Source: Candidatus Sulfotelmatobacter sp. (lineage in GTDB: Bacteria; Acidobacteriota; Terriglobia; Terriglobales; Acidobacteriaceae). Taken from it: a stretch of DNA of 6,299 nucleotides. The notes beneath the pieces were generated by a model that did not search any database, was not told the origin of the DNA, and saw only the letters and a list, made by a program, of their open reading frames with translations. Shown one piece after another: positions 5,681-6,299 of this stretch (the first letter of the stretch is position 1; each line of letters begins with the position of its first letter). Position numbers and translations under genes: made by a program. The stretch spans positions 1 through 6,299 of the forward strand of contig JASIEN010000305.1 in the NCBI GenBank assembly GCA_030045935.1, given 5' to 3'.

Positions 5681-6175
5681 CTAATTCGTCCTGTAATTTG
5701 TGAACTGCAAGTCGATGCCAAAATCGCGCTGGCGAAGCATGGCGATAATCTCCTGCAAAGTGTCGCGGTCTTTGCTGCTGACCCGCACCAGATCTCCTTG
5801 AATTGATGCCTGAGCCTTCTTTTTGGAATCTTTTACCAGTTTTACAATTTCCCGCGCCTTTTCGACCGCGATCCCCTGCTGCATATTGACGCGGCGCTTC
5901 GCCGTTCCGCCCGCCGCTGGCTCGACTACGCCATAATTCAAATTCTTCAGAGGCACACCGCGTTTTACCAGCTTCTGCTGCAGCACGTCGTTCACGGCTT
6001 TCAGTTTGTACTCATCGGCGGAGTGCAAAACGATGGCATCTTTTTCCAGCTCGATGTTTGACTTTGAGTCCTTCAGATCGAAACGGGTGTGAATCTCTTT
6101 GAGCGCCTGCTGAATGGCGTTCGACACCTCCTGCATGTCAACCTTGCTCACGATGTCGAAACTGCTGTCAGGCAT
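5681..6175 (-). CDS. yajQ: YajQ-family (DUF520) nucleotide-binding protein
   Basis: The 164-residue protein has the normal YajQ length and landmarks: MPDSSFDIVSKVDMQEVSNA at the N-terminus, TRFDLKDSKSNIEL (30-43), YKLKAVNDVLQQKLVKRGVP (56-75), the QGIAVEKAREIVKLVKDSK segment (100-118), QASIQGDLVRVSSKDRDTLQ (122-141) and the terminal LRQRDFGIDLQFTNYR. The fold is two ferredoxin-like domains. Family members bind nucleotides or RNA; a Xanthomonas homologue binds cyclic di-GMP and acts in virulence gene control, and an E. coli role is poorly defined. It is cytoplasmic. It precedes the polyprenyl synthase by 5 nt, so the two are very probably co-transcribed. A purine-rich GAAAGAAGTGA upstream of the ATG may serve as ribosome-binding site. 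A GATACT element near 6210-6215 could be a weak -10, but no good -35 accompanies it. Confidence 0.95.
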   Translation of the reverse strand: MPDSSFDIVSKVDMQEVSNAIQQALKEIHTRFDLKDSKSNIELEKDAIVLHSADEYKLKAVNDVLQQKLVKRGVPLKNLNYGVVEPAAGGTAKRRVNMQQGIAVEKAREIVKLVKDSKKKAQASIQGDLVRVSSKDRDTLQEIIAMLRQRDFGIDLQFTNYRTN

Positions 6176-6299
6176 CCGATTTCACTTCTTTCTGAAATAC
6201 ATGGAATCTGCTTCGAGAGTATCAGAAGAATCTGCGGCGGGGCACAATTTAATGTAAGGAAACTCTTGTTTCAGAGATTTCAGCCAATTTGAAAAAATT

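Noticed and set aside
1..6299. Plus-strand open frames opposite the real genes, such as 2422-3465, 5055-5684 and 167-595
   Set aside because: They are antisense to well-supported conserved genes, show no recognisable domain and lack ribosome-binding sites; high GC at third positions explains such shadows.

Overview
The window looks like a chromosomal stretch of a mesophilic bacterium with fairly high GC. My best guess is the Acidobacteriota (Terriglobia-like). I infer this from memory of the family mix (a small secreted carboxypeptidase-regulatory-like protein, a YvcK/CofD protein, a CYTH protein, a YajQ-family protein and a long-chain polyprenyl synthase) and from the flavour of the proteins; no rRNA or other decisive marker is present. 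Almost everything is on the minus strand. I see no mobile element, CRISPR array, tRNA or rRNA.

Reading the minus strand in transcription order (right to left): a YajQ/DUF520 protein (5681-6175) is followed after only 5 nt by a long-chain trans-polyprenyl diphosphate synthase with a TTG start (4686-5675). A 130-nt gap leads to a DedA (SNARE-associated/VTT) membrane protein fused to a C-terminal rhodanese domain (3587-4555). A terminator region of about 200 nt follows. Then come a CYTH-domain protein (2815-3387), a YvcK-like gluconeogenesis/cell-envelope factor (1677-2750), a small secreted protein with a carboxypeptidase-regulatory-like beta-sandwich (1102-1560), an EVE-domain protein (697-1077) and a cupin (194-553). 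At the left edge the last codons of a plus-strand gene (1-96) and its intrinsic terminator (144-175) converge on the cupin gene.

The main result is the DedA-rhodanese gene. Its reading frame is interrupted by a single in-frame TGA (3746-3748), which falls at the position of the catalytic cysteine of the rhodanese domain. After the TGA the same frame continues for 52 codons and encodes the rest of a good rhodanese domain, including a GG-x-x-AW signature, before a TAG at 3587-3589. A hairpin with a G at the start of its apical loop lies 27 nt past the TGA, where a bacterial SECIS element would be expected. I interpret the gene as a probable selenoprotein: a membrane-anchored rhodanese with a Cys-Thr-Sec active site. 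A recent nonsense mutation or a sequencing error is the main alternative. A conventional gene caller would stop at the TGA, truncating the protein and leaving its active site and C-terminus unannotated.

The other genes are mostly conserved housekeeping or regulatory functions: isoprenoid chain synthesis, nucleotide binding, polyphosphate/triphosphate chemistry and envelope homeostasis. No single pathway links them.
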